Source of the DNA: Palleronia marisminoris
GTDB taxonomy: Bacteria; Pseudomonadota; Alphaproteobacteria; Rhodobacterales; Rhodobacteraceae
NCBI RefSeq assembly: GCF_900172315.1
Contig: NZ_FWFV01000010.1
Location: forward strand, 40,182-104,181
DNA length: 64,000 nucleotides
Direction of reading: 5' to 3'
Shown here: in pieces, positions 21,476-29,801 of the stretch
Position numbering within the stretch: the stretch's first letter is position 1
How the letters are laid out: each line of letters starts with the position of its first letter
Notes under the pieces: generated by a model
What the model saw: the letters and a program-made list of their open reading frames with translations, nothing else
Told to the model about the DNA's origin: nothing
The model's database searches: none
Program-made: the position numbers and the translations under genes

Positions 21476-22734
21476 TGGGCGGCGCTCCAAGCGTCGACCA
21501 TGCCTTGAGTGATCAGCGTCACGCCGCCTTTCGACACCTCGAAGAACCTCGCGTCCTCCTTCGGGTCCTCGCCCACGACCATCCCCTCGGGGACGATCAC
21601 GCGCGCATCCACGACGCACTTGCTGAGCTGCGCGTGGCGTCCGATGGTCGCGTGGGGCAGAACGACCGTCTCTTCGAGCTGCGCGTAGCTGTTCGTCCGG
21701 ACGTTCGTGAACAGAAGCGAGTTGCGGATCTCGGTGCCCGAGATGATGCAGCCCCCCGCCACCATCGAACTGAGTGCGTGGCCGCGCCGGTTCTCTTCGT
21801 CATGGATGAACTTCGCGGGCGGGGCGACCTCGGAATAGGTCCAGATCGGCCAGTTCTTGTCCCACAGGTCGAGGTCGGGGTCGAAATTGGTCAGGTCGAT
21901 ATTCGCGCGCCAATAGGCGTCCACCGTGCCGACATCGCGCCAATACGCCTCAGCCGTCGCCTTGTGCTTGACGCAGCTTTCGGTGAAGCGGTGCGCCTGC
22001 GCCCGCCCGTTCTTGACGATGTAGGGGATGATGTCCCCGCCGAAATCGTGCTTCGACCCCTCGAGCTCCTGGTCGTTCAGCAGAAGCTCGCGCAGATAGG
22101 ACCACTTGAAGACGTAGATGCCCATCGAGGCCAGCGTCTTGTCAGGGTCGCCCGGCATCCCCGGAGGATCGGCCGGCTTTTCCAGGAACGAGGTCACGCG
22201 CAACTCCTCGTCCACCGCCATGACGCCGAATGCCGAGGCCTCCTCGCGGTCGACCGTCAGGCAGCCGACCGTCACGTCGGCATTGGTCGAGACATGCTCC
22301 TCGAGCATCACCTCGTAATCCATCTTGTAGATGTGATCGCCGGCAAGGATCAGGATGTATTCGATGCCGTAGCTGTCGATGATCTCGATGTTCTGCGTCA
22401 CCGCATCGGCGGTGCCAGCATACCATTTCTCCTCGTTCACCTGCTGCGACGCCGGCAGGATGTCGAGAAATTCGTTGCGCTCGGCCCGGAAGAAGGACCA
22501 GCCGCGCTGGCAATGGCGGATCAGCGAGTGGGCCTTGTATTGCGTCGCGATCGCCATCTTGCGGATGCCGGAATTCAGCGCGTTGGACAACGCGAAGTCG
22601 ACGATCCGCGTCTTGCCGCCAAAATAGACGGCGGGCTTCACGCGGTTGTTGGTCAGCTGCTTCAGCCGCGACCCACGTCCGCCCGCAAGGACGAACGCCA
22701 TCGTCTTGGACGAGAGTCTCTTCTGGCTCTCCAT
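21472..22734 (-). CDS. glgC: glucose-1-phosphate adenylyltransferase
   Basis: A 420-residue ADP-glucose pyrophosphorylase, the committed step of glycogen synthesis (glucose-1-phosphate plus ATP gives ADP-glucose plus PPi). The nucleotide loop [13 protein letters not shown], the substrate motif [14 protein letters not shown], the catalytic [12 protein letters not shown] and a C-terminal left-handed beta-helix ([20 protein letters not shown]) are visible. Family members are allosterically regulated tetramers; in alphaproteobacteria fructose-6-phosphate and pyruvate are typical activators, which cannot be verified here. It is 21 bases downstream of glgB and overlaps glgA by four. Confidence 0.96.
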   Translation of the reverse strand: MESQKRLSSKTMAFVLAGGRGSRLKQLTNNRVKPAVYFGGKTRIVDFALSNALNSGIRKMAIATQYKAHSLIRHCQRGWSFFRAERNEFLDILPASQQVNEEKWYAGTADAVTQNIEIIDSYGIEYILILAGDHIYKMDYEVMLEEHVSTNADVTVGCLTVDREEASAFGVMAVDEELRVTSFLEKPADPPGMPGDPDKTLASMGIYVFKWSYLRELLLNDQELEGSKHDFGGDIIPYIVKNGRAQAHRFTESCVKHKATAEAYWRDVGTVDAYWRANIDLTNFDPDLDLWDKNWPIWTYSEVAPPAKFIHDEENRRGHALSSMVAGGCIISGTEIRNSLLFTNVRTNSYAQLEETVVLPHATIGRHAQLSKCVVDARVIVPEGMVVGEDPKEDARFFEVSKGGVTLITQGMVDAWSAAQ

Positions 22735-22755
22735 CTCATTCCCCCCGGGCTTGGC

Positions 22756-24948
22756 TCAGCCCTCTTTCACGAAAATCACCGTCGAAAGCGGTGGCAGATA
22801 GACGGTCGCCTGCGCCGCCTGACCGTTCAGGCCTTCTCCGACGGCATCCACGCCGCCCATGTTGCCGCGACCCTCGCCGCCGTAAATCTCGGCATCCGAA
22901 CAGAAAGCCTCGCGCCACCGCCCCTCTTGCGGAATCCCCAGCGCGTAGTTCCGCTCGACCGGCGTGAAGTTGCAGACCACGACGACCTCGGGGTCCGACC
23001 CGCCCGAGCGGCGGATCCAGGCATAGACCGAGTTCGTGTCGTCATTCGCCTCGATCCACTGGAAGCCCGCCGGGTCGCAATCCAGCGCATGAAGCGCGGG
23101 CTCGGCCCGGTAGAGCGTGTTCAGATCGCGGACCATCCGCTGCATCCCCTTGTGGCGCGGGTCGGACAGCACGCCCCAGGACAGCTGCGAGTTGTGGTTC
23201 CACTCGGACGGCTGGGCGAACTCGCAGCCCATGAAGAGAAGCTTCTTGCCCGGATGAGCCCACATGAACCCGTAATAGGCGCGCAGATTGGCGAATTTCT
23301 CGTCCTCGCGCCCCGGCATCTTGCCCAGCATCGAGCCCTTGCCGTGCACCACCTCGTCATGGCTGATCGGCAGGATGAAATTCTCGCTGAACGCGTAGTG
23401 CAGACCGAACGTCATCAGGTGGTGATCGTGTTTGCGATAGATGGGGTCCTTTTCCATGTACCGCAGGGTGTCGTTCATCCACCCCATGTTCCACTTGTAG
23501 CCGAAACCGAGGCCCCCCTCGTCGACGGGGCGGCTGACCATCGGGAACGACGTGGATTCCTCGGCGATCGTCATGATGCCGGGATTGTTCGACGTGGCGG
23601 CGACGTTGGCGCTCTTGATGAAGTCGATGGCCTCGAGGTTCTCGCGGCCGCCATGCTTGTTCGGGACCCACTCGCCCTCTTTGCGCGAATAGTCGCGGTA
23701 GAGCATCGAGGCCACGGCATCCACGCGCAGACCGTCGACGTGGTATTCCTCGATCCAGTAGAGCGCGTTCGAGGTCAGGAAGTTCTTCACCTCGGTGCGG
23801 CCGTAATTGTAGATCAGCGTGTTCCAGTCCTGGTGGAACCCCTCGCGCGGATCCGAATGCTCGTAGAGATGCGTCCCGTCGAACAGGCCCAGGCCATGCG
23901 GGTCGGACGGGAAATGCCCCGGCACCCAGTCGAGCAGGATGCCCAACCCCTTGCGGTGCGCCGCGTCGACCAGATCGCGGAACTCGTGGGGGGGGCCGAA
24001 GCGGATGGTCGGCGCGAACAGGCCGACCGGCTGGTAGCCCCACGAGCCGTCGAACGGGTACTCGCTGACCGGCAGCAGCTCGATATGGGTGAAGCCCATG
24101 TCATGGACGTAATCCACCAACTCCTCGGCCGCTTCCTTGTAGGAAAGCGGGCGGTTGCCCTCTTCGGCGATCCGCTTCCACGAACCCAGGTGCACCTCGT
24201 AGACCGACATCGCCGCGGTCGTGGCGTGCCTGACCTCGCGCTCGGCGATCCAGTCGTCATCCTTCCAGCCGTAGCCAGCGATATGGCGCACGATGCTGGA
24301 GTTCTGCGGAGGGTGCTGGCTGCCGAAGCCGACAGGGTCGGACTTGAGCGGCTGAAGTTGGCCCTCTGGACCCAGGATCTCGTATTTGTAGGCCTCTCCC
24401 TCGCCCACGTTCGGGACGAAGATCTCCCACACGCCGGTCGCACCGCGCAGTCGCATCGCGTGGCGGCGGCCGTCCCAGTGATTGAATCCGCCGACGACGC
24501 TGACCCTTTGCGCATTCGGCGCCCAAACGGCGAAATGCGTGCCGTCCTGGCCCTCGTGCTCCATGATGTGGGCGCCGAGGACGGTCCAGATCCGCTGGTG
24601 CGTGCCCTCGCCCAGAAGGTATTCGTCCATCTCGCCGATGACGGGGCCGAAACGGTAGGCGTCCTCGTACTCCCAACTGTCCGTGCCGGAATAGCCGCGG
24701 AGCCAGTAACGTTCGCCTTCGGGAACCTCGCCGGCAAAGACCGAGATCCCGCCGGCAACGCGCCCCAGCGGATGTTCGGTGCCGTCGTCGGTCACGGCGA
24801 AAAGCCGCTCCGCGCCAGGATCGAGCGCGCGAACGGTCCCTCCGTGACGGCCAAGTACGGAAAACGGATCACCATGCCGCCCCTGGTGGAGCGCCTCGGC
24901 AGCCTTGGGATCCACGATCGATGCGGGTTTGAGAACGGAGCCTGTCAT
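22756..24948 (-). CDS. glgB: 1,4-alpha-glucan branching enzyme
   Basis: A 730-residue GH13 branching enzyme forming alpha-1,6 linkages in glycogen. It has an N1 domain (residues 1-105), a CBM48 domain (FAVWAPNAQRVSVVGGFNHW) and the catalytic barrel with DGLRVDAVASMLYRDYSR, TIAEESTSFPMV and LPISHDEVVHGKGSML. The ATG at 24948 gives the usual family length; an ATG ten codons upstream is possible and neither has a strong ribosome binding site. It is the first gene of the glgBCAX-malQ-pgm run, separated from glgP by that gene's terminator, so a promoter is expected in 24949-25094, although I could not identify one. Confidence 0.95.
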   Translation of the reverse strand: MTGSVLKPASIVDPKAAEALHQGRHGDPFSVLGRHGGTVRALDPGAERLFAVTDDGTEHPLGRVAGGISVFAGEVPEGERYWLRGYSGTDSWEYEDAYRFGPVIGEMDEYLLGEGTHQRIWTVLGAHIMEHEGQDGTHFAVWAPNAQRVSVVGGFNHWDGRRHAMRLRGATGVWEIFVPNVGEGEAYKYEILGPEGQLQPLKSDPVGFGSQHPPQNSSIVRHIAGYGWKDDDWIAEREVRHATTAAMSVYEVHLGSWKRIAEEGNRPLSYKEAAEELVDYVHDMGFTHIELLPVSEYPFDGSWGYQPVGLFAPTIRFGPPHEFRDLVDAAHRKGLGILLDWVPGHFPSDPHGLGLFDGTHLYEHSDPREGFHQDWNTLIYNYGRTEVKNFLTSNALYWIEEYHVDGLRVDAVASMLYRDYSRKEGEWVPNKHGGRENLEAIDFIKSANVAATSNNPGIMTIAEESTSFPMVSRPVDEGGLGFGYKWNMGWMNDTLRYMEKDPIYRKHDHHLMTFGLHYAFSENFILPISHDEVVHGKGSMLGKMPGREDEKFANLRAYYGFMWAHPGKKLLFMGCEFAQPSEWNHNSQLSWGVLSDPRHKGMQRMVRDLNTLYRAEPALHALDCDPAGFQWIEANDDTNSVYAWIRRSGGSDPEVVVVCNFTPVERNYALGIPQEGRWREAFCSDAEIYGGEGRGNMGGVDAVGEGLNGQAAQATVYLPPLSTVIFVKEG

Positions 24949-25093
24949 GCACCAAAGGCTAAGGCGTCCGTGCCGCAAGGCAACGGCTCTGGCCCGGCAA
25001 AAAGCACATGACTGCGTTTCGGCGCTTTGGCGCGCATGGTCCCGAGCGGCCGCAACCCACGTGCAGGATGAATTCTGGCCTGCCGTAGCGGCA

Positions 25094-25125
25094 GAAAAGG
25101 GCGTCCGAGATGATCCCGGACGCCC
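25094..25125 (-). terminator. rho-independent terminator of glgP
   Basis: A perfect 9-base-pair stem (GGGCGTCCG with CGGACGCCC, 9-base loop) is followed on the minus strand by TTTTCTGC, 11 bases after the glgP stop. It separates glgP from the downstream glgB operon. Confidence 0.85.
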
Positions 25126-25135
25126 CTCAACACAA

Positions 25136-27517
25136 TCAGATCGTCAGCGCCTCGGCGCCCCAGATGTCGGCCATGTAGCCCCGGATCGTGCGGTCCGAGC
25201 TGAACCAGCCCGAACGAGCGGTGTTCAGGATCGCCATCCGAGTCCATTCGGCCCGGTCGCGATAAGCGACTTCCAGCTCGCGGCTCGCACGCCAGTAGTC
25301 CGAGAAATCCGACGTCACGCAGAAATAGTCGTGTCCCATGAGGTTCTCGATGATCGAGGGGAACCTCTCGCCGAAGATTCCGGCCTCGATCGCGTCCATC
25401 GCGCGCTTGAGCCGCGGATCGGCCGCGATCGCCTTCTTCGCGTGCTCGGCCACTTCACGTCGGGCGACCACCTCGGGCGCGGTCATGCCGAAGAGGAAGA
25501 AGTTCTCCGCCCCGACAAGCTCGCGGATCTCGACGTTCGCACCGTCGAGCGTGCCGATGGTCAGCGCGCCGTTGAGGGCGAACTTCATGTTGCCGGTGCC
25601 GGACGCTTCCTTGCCCGCGGTCGAGATCTGCTGGCTGACCTCGGCGGCCGGGATCAACCGCTCGGCGAGGCTGACGTTGTAGTTCGCCGGATAGGCGACC
25701 TTCAGCAGGTGCGAGGTATCGGGGTCGGCGTTGATGACCTCGGCCACCGCGTTGATGAGGTGGATGATCTCCTTCGCGAAGACATAGCCCGGCGCCGCCT
25801 TGCCGGCGAAGATCTTGACCTGCGGCAGCCAGTTCCCCTGGGGCGCGTCCTTCATCTCCTGCCACAGCGCGATGGTCTGCAGGATGTTCAGGTGCTGGCG
25901 CTTGTATTCGTGGATGCGCTTGATCTGCACGTCGAACATCGCGTCGGGATCGACGCTGAGGCCGCGCTGGCCCAGATAGGCGGCAAGATCCGCCTTGTTC
26001 GCCCGCTTGGCCGCATCATAGGCATCGCGAAAGCTCGAATCGTCGGCGAGCGGCTCGATCTCCTGCAGGCGCTCGAGGTCGTCCACCCAACCGTCGCCGA
26101 TCGCATCGGTCACGAGGCGCGACAGGCGCGGGTTGGCGCCCAGCACCCAGCGGCGCGGCGTGATCCCGTTCGTCTCGTTCACGATGCGGTTCGGGTGCAG
26201 GCGGTTCAGCTCGGCGAAAACCGTTTCCTTCATCAGCTCGGTATGAAGCGCCGACACGCCGTTCACCTTGTGCGCCATGAAGAACGCGATCGGCCCCATC
26301 TGGACGTCGCCGCCGCCGATCATCTCGACCTTGCGATCGGGATGGGCGTTCTTGTGCATCGCGTCGATCATCTCGATGATCTGCATGTGCCGCGGCAAGA
26401 GGTCGGTCATCAGCTTCACCGACCAACGCTCGAGCGCCTCGGGCAGAAGCGTGTGGTTGGTGTAGCCGAGGCACCCTTGCGCGACGGTCACGGCATCCTC
26501 GAACGCCATGCCCTTCTCGTCCACCAGCAGGCGCACCAGCTCGGGGCCGGCAATCGCAGGGTGGGTGTCGTTCAGCTGGATCGCCACCTTTTCGGGCAGG
26601 AGCTTCAGGTCGTCATACTCGCTGTCGAAGCGGCGCAGGATGTCACGCAGGCTCGCGGCGGTGAAAAAGAACTCCTGCTTCAGGCGCAGGCGCTTGCCGT
26701 CTTCGGTGGTGTCGTCGGGATAGAGAACCCGGCTGATCGTGCGCGCCAGGTTCTCGGGCTCGGCGGCGCCGTAATAGTCGCCGGCGTTGAACCGGCCCAG
26801 GTCGAACACCGTCTCGGGACGCGCAGACCAGAGGCGCAGCGTGTTGGCCCAGCGGCCCTGCCAGCCGATCATCGGGGTGTCGTAGGCGCGCGCCAGCACC
26901 GTTTCGGCAGGCTGCCAGACGGTACGGTCGCCAAGCTGCTTCACCTGACCGCCGAAGCCGATGCGATACTGCGCCTCGGTCCGCTCGTATTCCCAGGCGT
27001 GGGCTTCGGTCAGCCAATCCTCGGGGCCCTCCATCTGGCGGCCTCGGTCGAAGCTCTGCCGGAAAAGGCCGTGCTCGTATCGGATGCCGTAGCCATAGGC
27101 CGGGCAGCCGACGGTGGACATCGATTCCAGGAAACACGCCGCCAGACGGCCGAGACCACCGTTGCCCAGCGCCGCGTCGGGCTCGTCCTGCATGACCTTG
27201 CGCGCGTCGAGACCGCGGGACTGGAAGAACTCCGTCACCTCGTCCATCAGCCCCAGATTGACTGTCGCGTCCTCGAGAAGGCGACCGATCAGGAACTCCA
27301 TCGACAGGTAGTACACCCGCTTGCCCTGCTTGTCATAGGCGGCACGGGTCGAGGCGAACCAAGGGTCGACGATCCGGTCGCGGACCGCGAGGCTGAGAGC
27401 CATGCGCCAATCGGTCAACGTGGCCACGTCCGAACTTTTGCCGAGCGAGAACTTCAGGTGCTGCCGGATAGCATCGGCAAGCGTGTCGCCGGGGCGCGGG
27501 ATGGTCATGTCTTTCAC
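25136..27517 (-). CDS. glgP: glycogen phosphorylase
   Basis: A 793-residue GT35 phosphorylase releasing glucose-1-phosphate from glycogen ends. The pyridoxal-phosphate lysine lies in GKEASGTGNMKFALNGALT; the N-terminal signature YYLSMEFLIGRLLEDATVN and the active-site RIHEYKRQHLN are intact. Start choice: a GTG at 27517 has GGAGGAGA seven bases upstream, while the next ATG at 27508 would be 16 bases away, so GTG is favoured. It is monocistronic by the sequence: promoter-like elements lie upstream and a terminator follows. Its product feeds Pgm, while GlgX and MalQ handle the residual branched oligosaccharides. Confidence 0.96.
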   Translation of the reverse strand: MKDMTIPRPGDTLADAIRQHLKFSLGKSSDVATLTDWRMALSLAVRDRIVDPWFASTRAAYDKQGKRVYYLSMEFLIGRLLEDATVNLGLMDEVTEFFQSRGLDARKVMQDEPDAALGNGGLGRLAACFLESMSTVGCPAYGYGIRYEHGLFRQSFDRGRQMEGPEDWLTEAHAWEYERTEAQYRIGFGGQVKQLGDRTVWQPAETVLARAYDTPMIGWQGRWANTLRLWSARPETVFDLGRFNAGDYYGAAEPENLARTISRVLYPDDTTEDGKRLRLKQEFFFTAASLRDILRRFDSEYDDLKLLPEKVAIQLNDTHPAIAGPELVRLLVDEKGMAFEDAVTVAQGCLGYTNHTLLPEALERWSVKLMTDLLPRHMQIIEMIDAMHKNAHPDRKVEMIGGGDVQMGPIAFFMAHKVNGVSALHTELMKETVFAELNRLHPNRIVNETNGITPRRWVLGANPRLSRLVTDAIGDGWVDDLERLQEIEPLADDSSFRDAYDAAKRANKADLAAYLGQRGLSVDPDAMFDVQIKRIHEYKRQHLNILQTIALWQEMKDAPQGNWLPQVKIFAGKAAPGYVFAKEIIHLINAVAEVINADPDTSHLLKVAYPANYNVSLAERLIPAAEVSQQISTAGKEASGTGNMKFALNGALTIGTLDGANVEIRELVGAENFFLFGMTAPEVVARREVAEHAKKAIAADPRLKRAMDAIEAGIFGERFPSIIENLMGHDYFCVTSDFSDYWRASRELEVAYRDRAEWTRMAILNTARSGWFSSDRTIRGYMADIWGAEALTI

Positions 27518-27561
27518 GAGTAGTCTCCTCCGGCATCGCCGGTTAGCGGTATCTGGCGATC

Positions 27562-27590
27562 AATTTCGCCCCGTCTAAGCAATATGTCAA
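27562..27590 (-). promoter_or_regulatory. candidate promoter of glgP
   Basis: On the minus strand a perfect -35 TTGACA (27590-27585) is followed after 17 bases by GAAATT (27567-27562). The -10 match is weak. It lies 45 bases upstream of the glgP GTG in an otherwise featureless 189-base gap. Confidence 0.4.
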
Positions 27591-27706
27591 AAGACGCAAG
27601 GGATAGGGCAGCTGATCCGGGCGCTATGTTTGAATGCCGTTGCGGCCCATCTTCGCCCTCGGGACCCTTCATAGGGAGACCGGATTGAGGAAAGGTTGAC
27701 GCTCGT

Positions 27707-28375
27707 TCAGGTTTCGAGGCCGAGCCGTTCGCGCATGAATGCCAGGGCCACGGACAGGCCATCGGGCGCGATGCCGTGGGCAACACCCTTCGAGACATGG
27801 GCGAAGACGTCCACACCCGCGGCCTGAAGCGCCTCGGCCGCCGCGGGCAGCGAAGCCGGGGGGACGACCTCGTCCTGGTCGCCATGGATCAGAAGGACCG
27901 GCGGGCGAACGGCGATCTCGTCCTCCAGCGTCTCGGGACGCAGGAGCCTGCCCGAAAAGCCGACGATCCCCGCAACCTCGGCGGTCCGGCGCAGGGCGAC
28001 GTGCAGCGCCATCATCGTGCCTTGGCTGAACCCCACGACGACCATGCGATCCGCGCTCAGCCCCTCTTCGGCCAGCACGGAATCGAGATATGCGTTCAGG
28101 TCGGAGGCTGCCCGATCCATCGCCTCGTCGGCCGCTGTCGGGTCGGACCCGTCGAGCCAGGGGATCGGAAACCACTGGAAGCCCATCGGGTTGACGACCG
28201 ACTGCTCGGGCGCGTCGGGAGCGTGGAATGCGGTGCCCGGCATGTGCTCGGCCAGCGGATCGGACAGGCCCAGAAGGTCGGCCCCGTCCGCGCCGTAGCC
28301 GTGCAGGAACACCACGACCGACCCCGCTTCGCCCCGCGCAGGCCCCCTGCGCTTGCTGTCCAACGTCCGTGCCAT
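27707..28375 (-). CDS. alpha/beta-hydrolase, phospholipase/carboxylesterase family
   Basis: A 222-residue alpha/beta-hydrolase of the carboxylesterase/acyl-protein-thioesterase type. The nucleophile Ser sits in VVGFSQGTMM, the acid Asp in LLIHGDQDEVVP, and the His in KGVAHGI; an N-terminal FLHGYGADG forms the oxyanion region. There is no signal peptide, so it is cytoplasmic. The natural ester is unknown. It stands alone between glgP and the divergent RND genes, with a 211-base divergent region upstream. The family often acts on short acyl esters. Confidence 0.88.
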   Translation of the reverse strand: MARTLDSKRRGPARGEAGSVVVFLHGYGADGADLLGLSDPLAEHMPGTAFHAPDAPEQSVVNPMGFQWFPIPWLDGSDPTAADEAMDRAASDLNAYLDSVLAEEGLSADRMVVVGFSQGTMMALHVALRRTAEVAGIVGFSGRLLRPETLEDEIAVRPPVLLIHGDQDEVVPPASLPAAAEALQAAGVDVFAHVSKGVAHGIAPDGLSVALAFMRERLGLET

Positions 28376-28586
28376 GCCCGCCCCTTCGTTTCGATCCTCG
28401 CCTGCCTAAGGCTTCGCGTCGCGTGGATCAACGCGTCGGGAGAATCTGGTCTGGCACGTGCTTTCGGCAAGCTGGTGGAGTATGGACGCCACATCATGCG
28501 CATTTTTGGGGGCGGCCTCCCTTGATCTACCGGCCGCCGTCGTCACATCCGACTGGCATTCCGCCAGCACCCCCAAGGAGAGATCG

Positions 28587-29801
28587 ATGGCCGACAGCGA
28601 CCGGACCGGGTCCACGCCTCTCGAATTCGAGACCGACCGGGGCGCCTCTCGATCGATCTGGATTGCCGCGCTGATCCTGCTGGCCGTGATCGGCTGGATG
28701 GGCAGCGGCTTTGTCCTGCCGTCGGAGGAGGTTGCGCCCGAGGCGACCGTGACCACGCCCCAACCGCCTGCCGTGCAGGTGCGCGAAAGCGTCGCCGAGG
28801 CGGTGACCCTGACCTTCTCGTCGGAAGGCCAGGCCCAGCCCGATCGCGACACACCGCTGCGGGCCGAAGCCTCGGGGAACGTCGCCGAACTGTTCGTCTC
28901 GAAGGGCGCGCTCGTCGAACAGGATGCGCCCATCGCGCGCCTGTCGGCCACGCGCGCCGAGGCCGACCTTACCCAGGCCCGCGAGGAACAGACCCGGGCC
29001 CGGCGCGAGCTCGAGAACGCGCAATCCTTGCAGGAGCGCGGCATCGCCACCGCCGATCGCGTGGCCGAGGCGCGGGCCGCTGCCGCCTCTGCCGACGCCG
29101 CCGTGACGAATGCCGAGGCCGCACTGGACGATCTGACGATTCGCGCGCCATTTCCTGGCCGTCTCGAGACACTCAGCCTCGACATCGGCGAGTTCGTCTC
29201 CTCGGGCGAAGAGGTCGGGCGCCTCGTGGACAACCGCCCCCTGACGGTCGAAATCCAGGTGCCGCAGCAGGCGCTAAACCGGATCGAGTCGGGACAGACC
29301 GCCGAGGTCCGCTTCATCACGGGCGAAACCCGCGAGGGCACGGTCACCTTCGTCGGCTCGGCCGCCCAGTCCGAGACGCGCACCTTCCTGACCGAGATCG
29401 AGGTTCCGAACGAGGATGGCGCGATCCCGGCAGGCATCTCGGCCGAGGTGGTCATCCCCACCGGCTCGTCGCAGGCCCATTTCATCCCGCCGTCGATCGT
29501 CTCGCTCGACCCGGACGGCGCACTTGGCGTCAAGACCTTCGAGGAGGGCCGCGTCGTGTTCCACCCCGTGGAGATCGTCAAGACCGCCCTATCGGGCGTC
29601 TGGGTCACCGGACTGCCCGACAACGCGCAAATCATCACGATCGGGCAGGGTTTCGTGCAGAACGGCGAGGAAGTGCGCGCCACCTCTGCACCCGAGGATG
29701 CGTCCGCCAGCGCGGACAGCACCTTGGCCAGCCCCGACGACGCATCCGCCGACACCGCGATCGCCGACAGCGCCGGCTCCGACGAGGAGACGCTGCAATG
29801 A
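28587..29801 (+). CDS. RND efflux periplasmic adaptor (membrane fusion protein)
   Basis: A 404-residue adaptor linking the RND pump to an outer-membrane channel. One N-terminal membrane segment (SIWIAALILLAVIGWMG, about residues 25-42) anchors it. Next comes a lipoyl/hairpin region rich in Ala/Glu/Arg (about 125-180, coiled coil), then beta-barrel and membrane-proximal domains. The C-terminal 35 residues are an acidic Ser/Asp/Ala tail (SADSTLASPDDASADTA), unusual for the family. The ATG at 28587 has AAGGAGAG just upstream; an earlier ATG at 28458 would add 43 unlike residues. Its stop overlaps the pump start (ATGA). Confidence 0.9.
   Translation: MADSDRTGSTPLEFETDRGASRSIWIAALILLAVIGWMGSGFVLPSEEVAPEATVTTPQPPAVQVRESVAEAVTLTFSSEGQAQPDRDTPLRAEASGNVAELFVSKGALVEQDAPIARLSATRAEADLTQAREEQTRARRELENAQSLQERGIATADRVAEARAAAASADAAVTNAEAALDDLTIRAPFPGRLETLSLDIGEFVSSGEEVGRLVDNRPLTVEIQVPQQALNRIESGQTAEVRFITGETREGTVTFVGSAAQSETRTFLTEIEVPNEDGAIPAGISAEVVIPTGSSQAHFIPPSIVSLDPDGALGVKTFEEGRVVFHPVEIVKTALSGVWVTGLPDNAQIITIGQGFVQNGEEVRATSAPEDASASADSTLASPDDASADTAIADSAGSDEETLQ

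Noticed and set aside
21469..25011. An 1,180-codon frame antisense to glgC and glgB
   Set aside because: No recognisable protein; the sense strand carries well-conserved enzymes with intact catalytic motifs.
24905..27523. An 872-codon frame antisense to glgP
   Set aside because: Mirror of the glgP reading frame; no initiation signal or domain.
28511..28538. GGCGGCC/GGCCGCC repeat upstream of the RND adaptor as an operator
   Set aside because: Only seven low-complexity GC bases with a 14-base loop; expected by chance and no promoter could be aligned with it.
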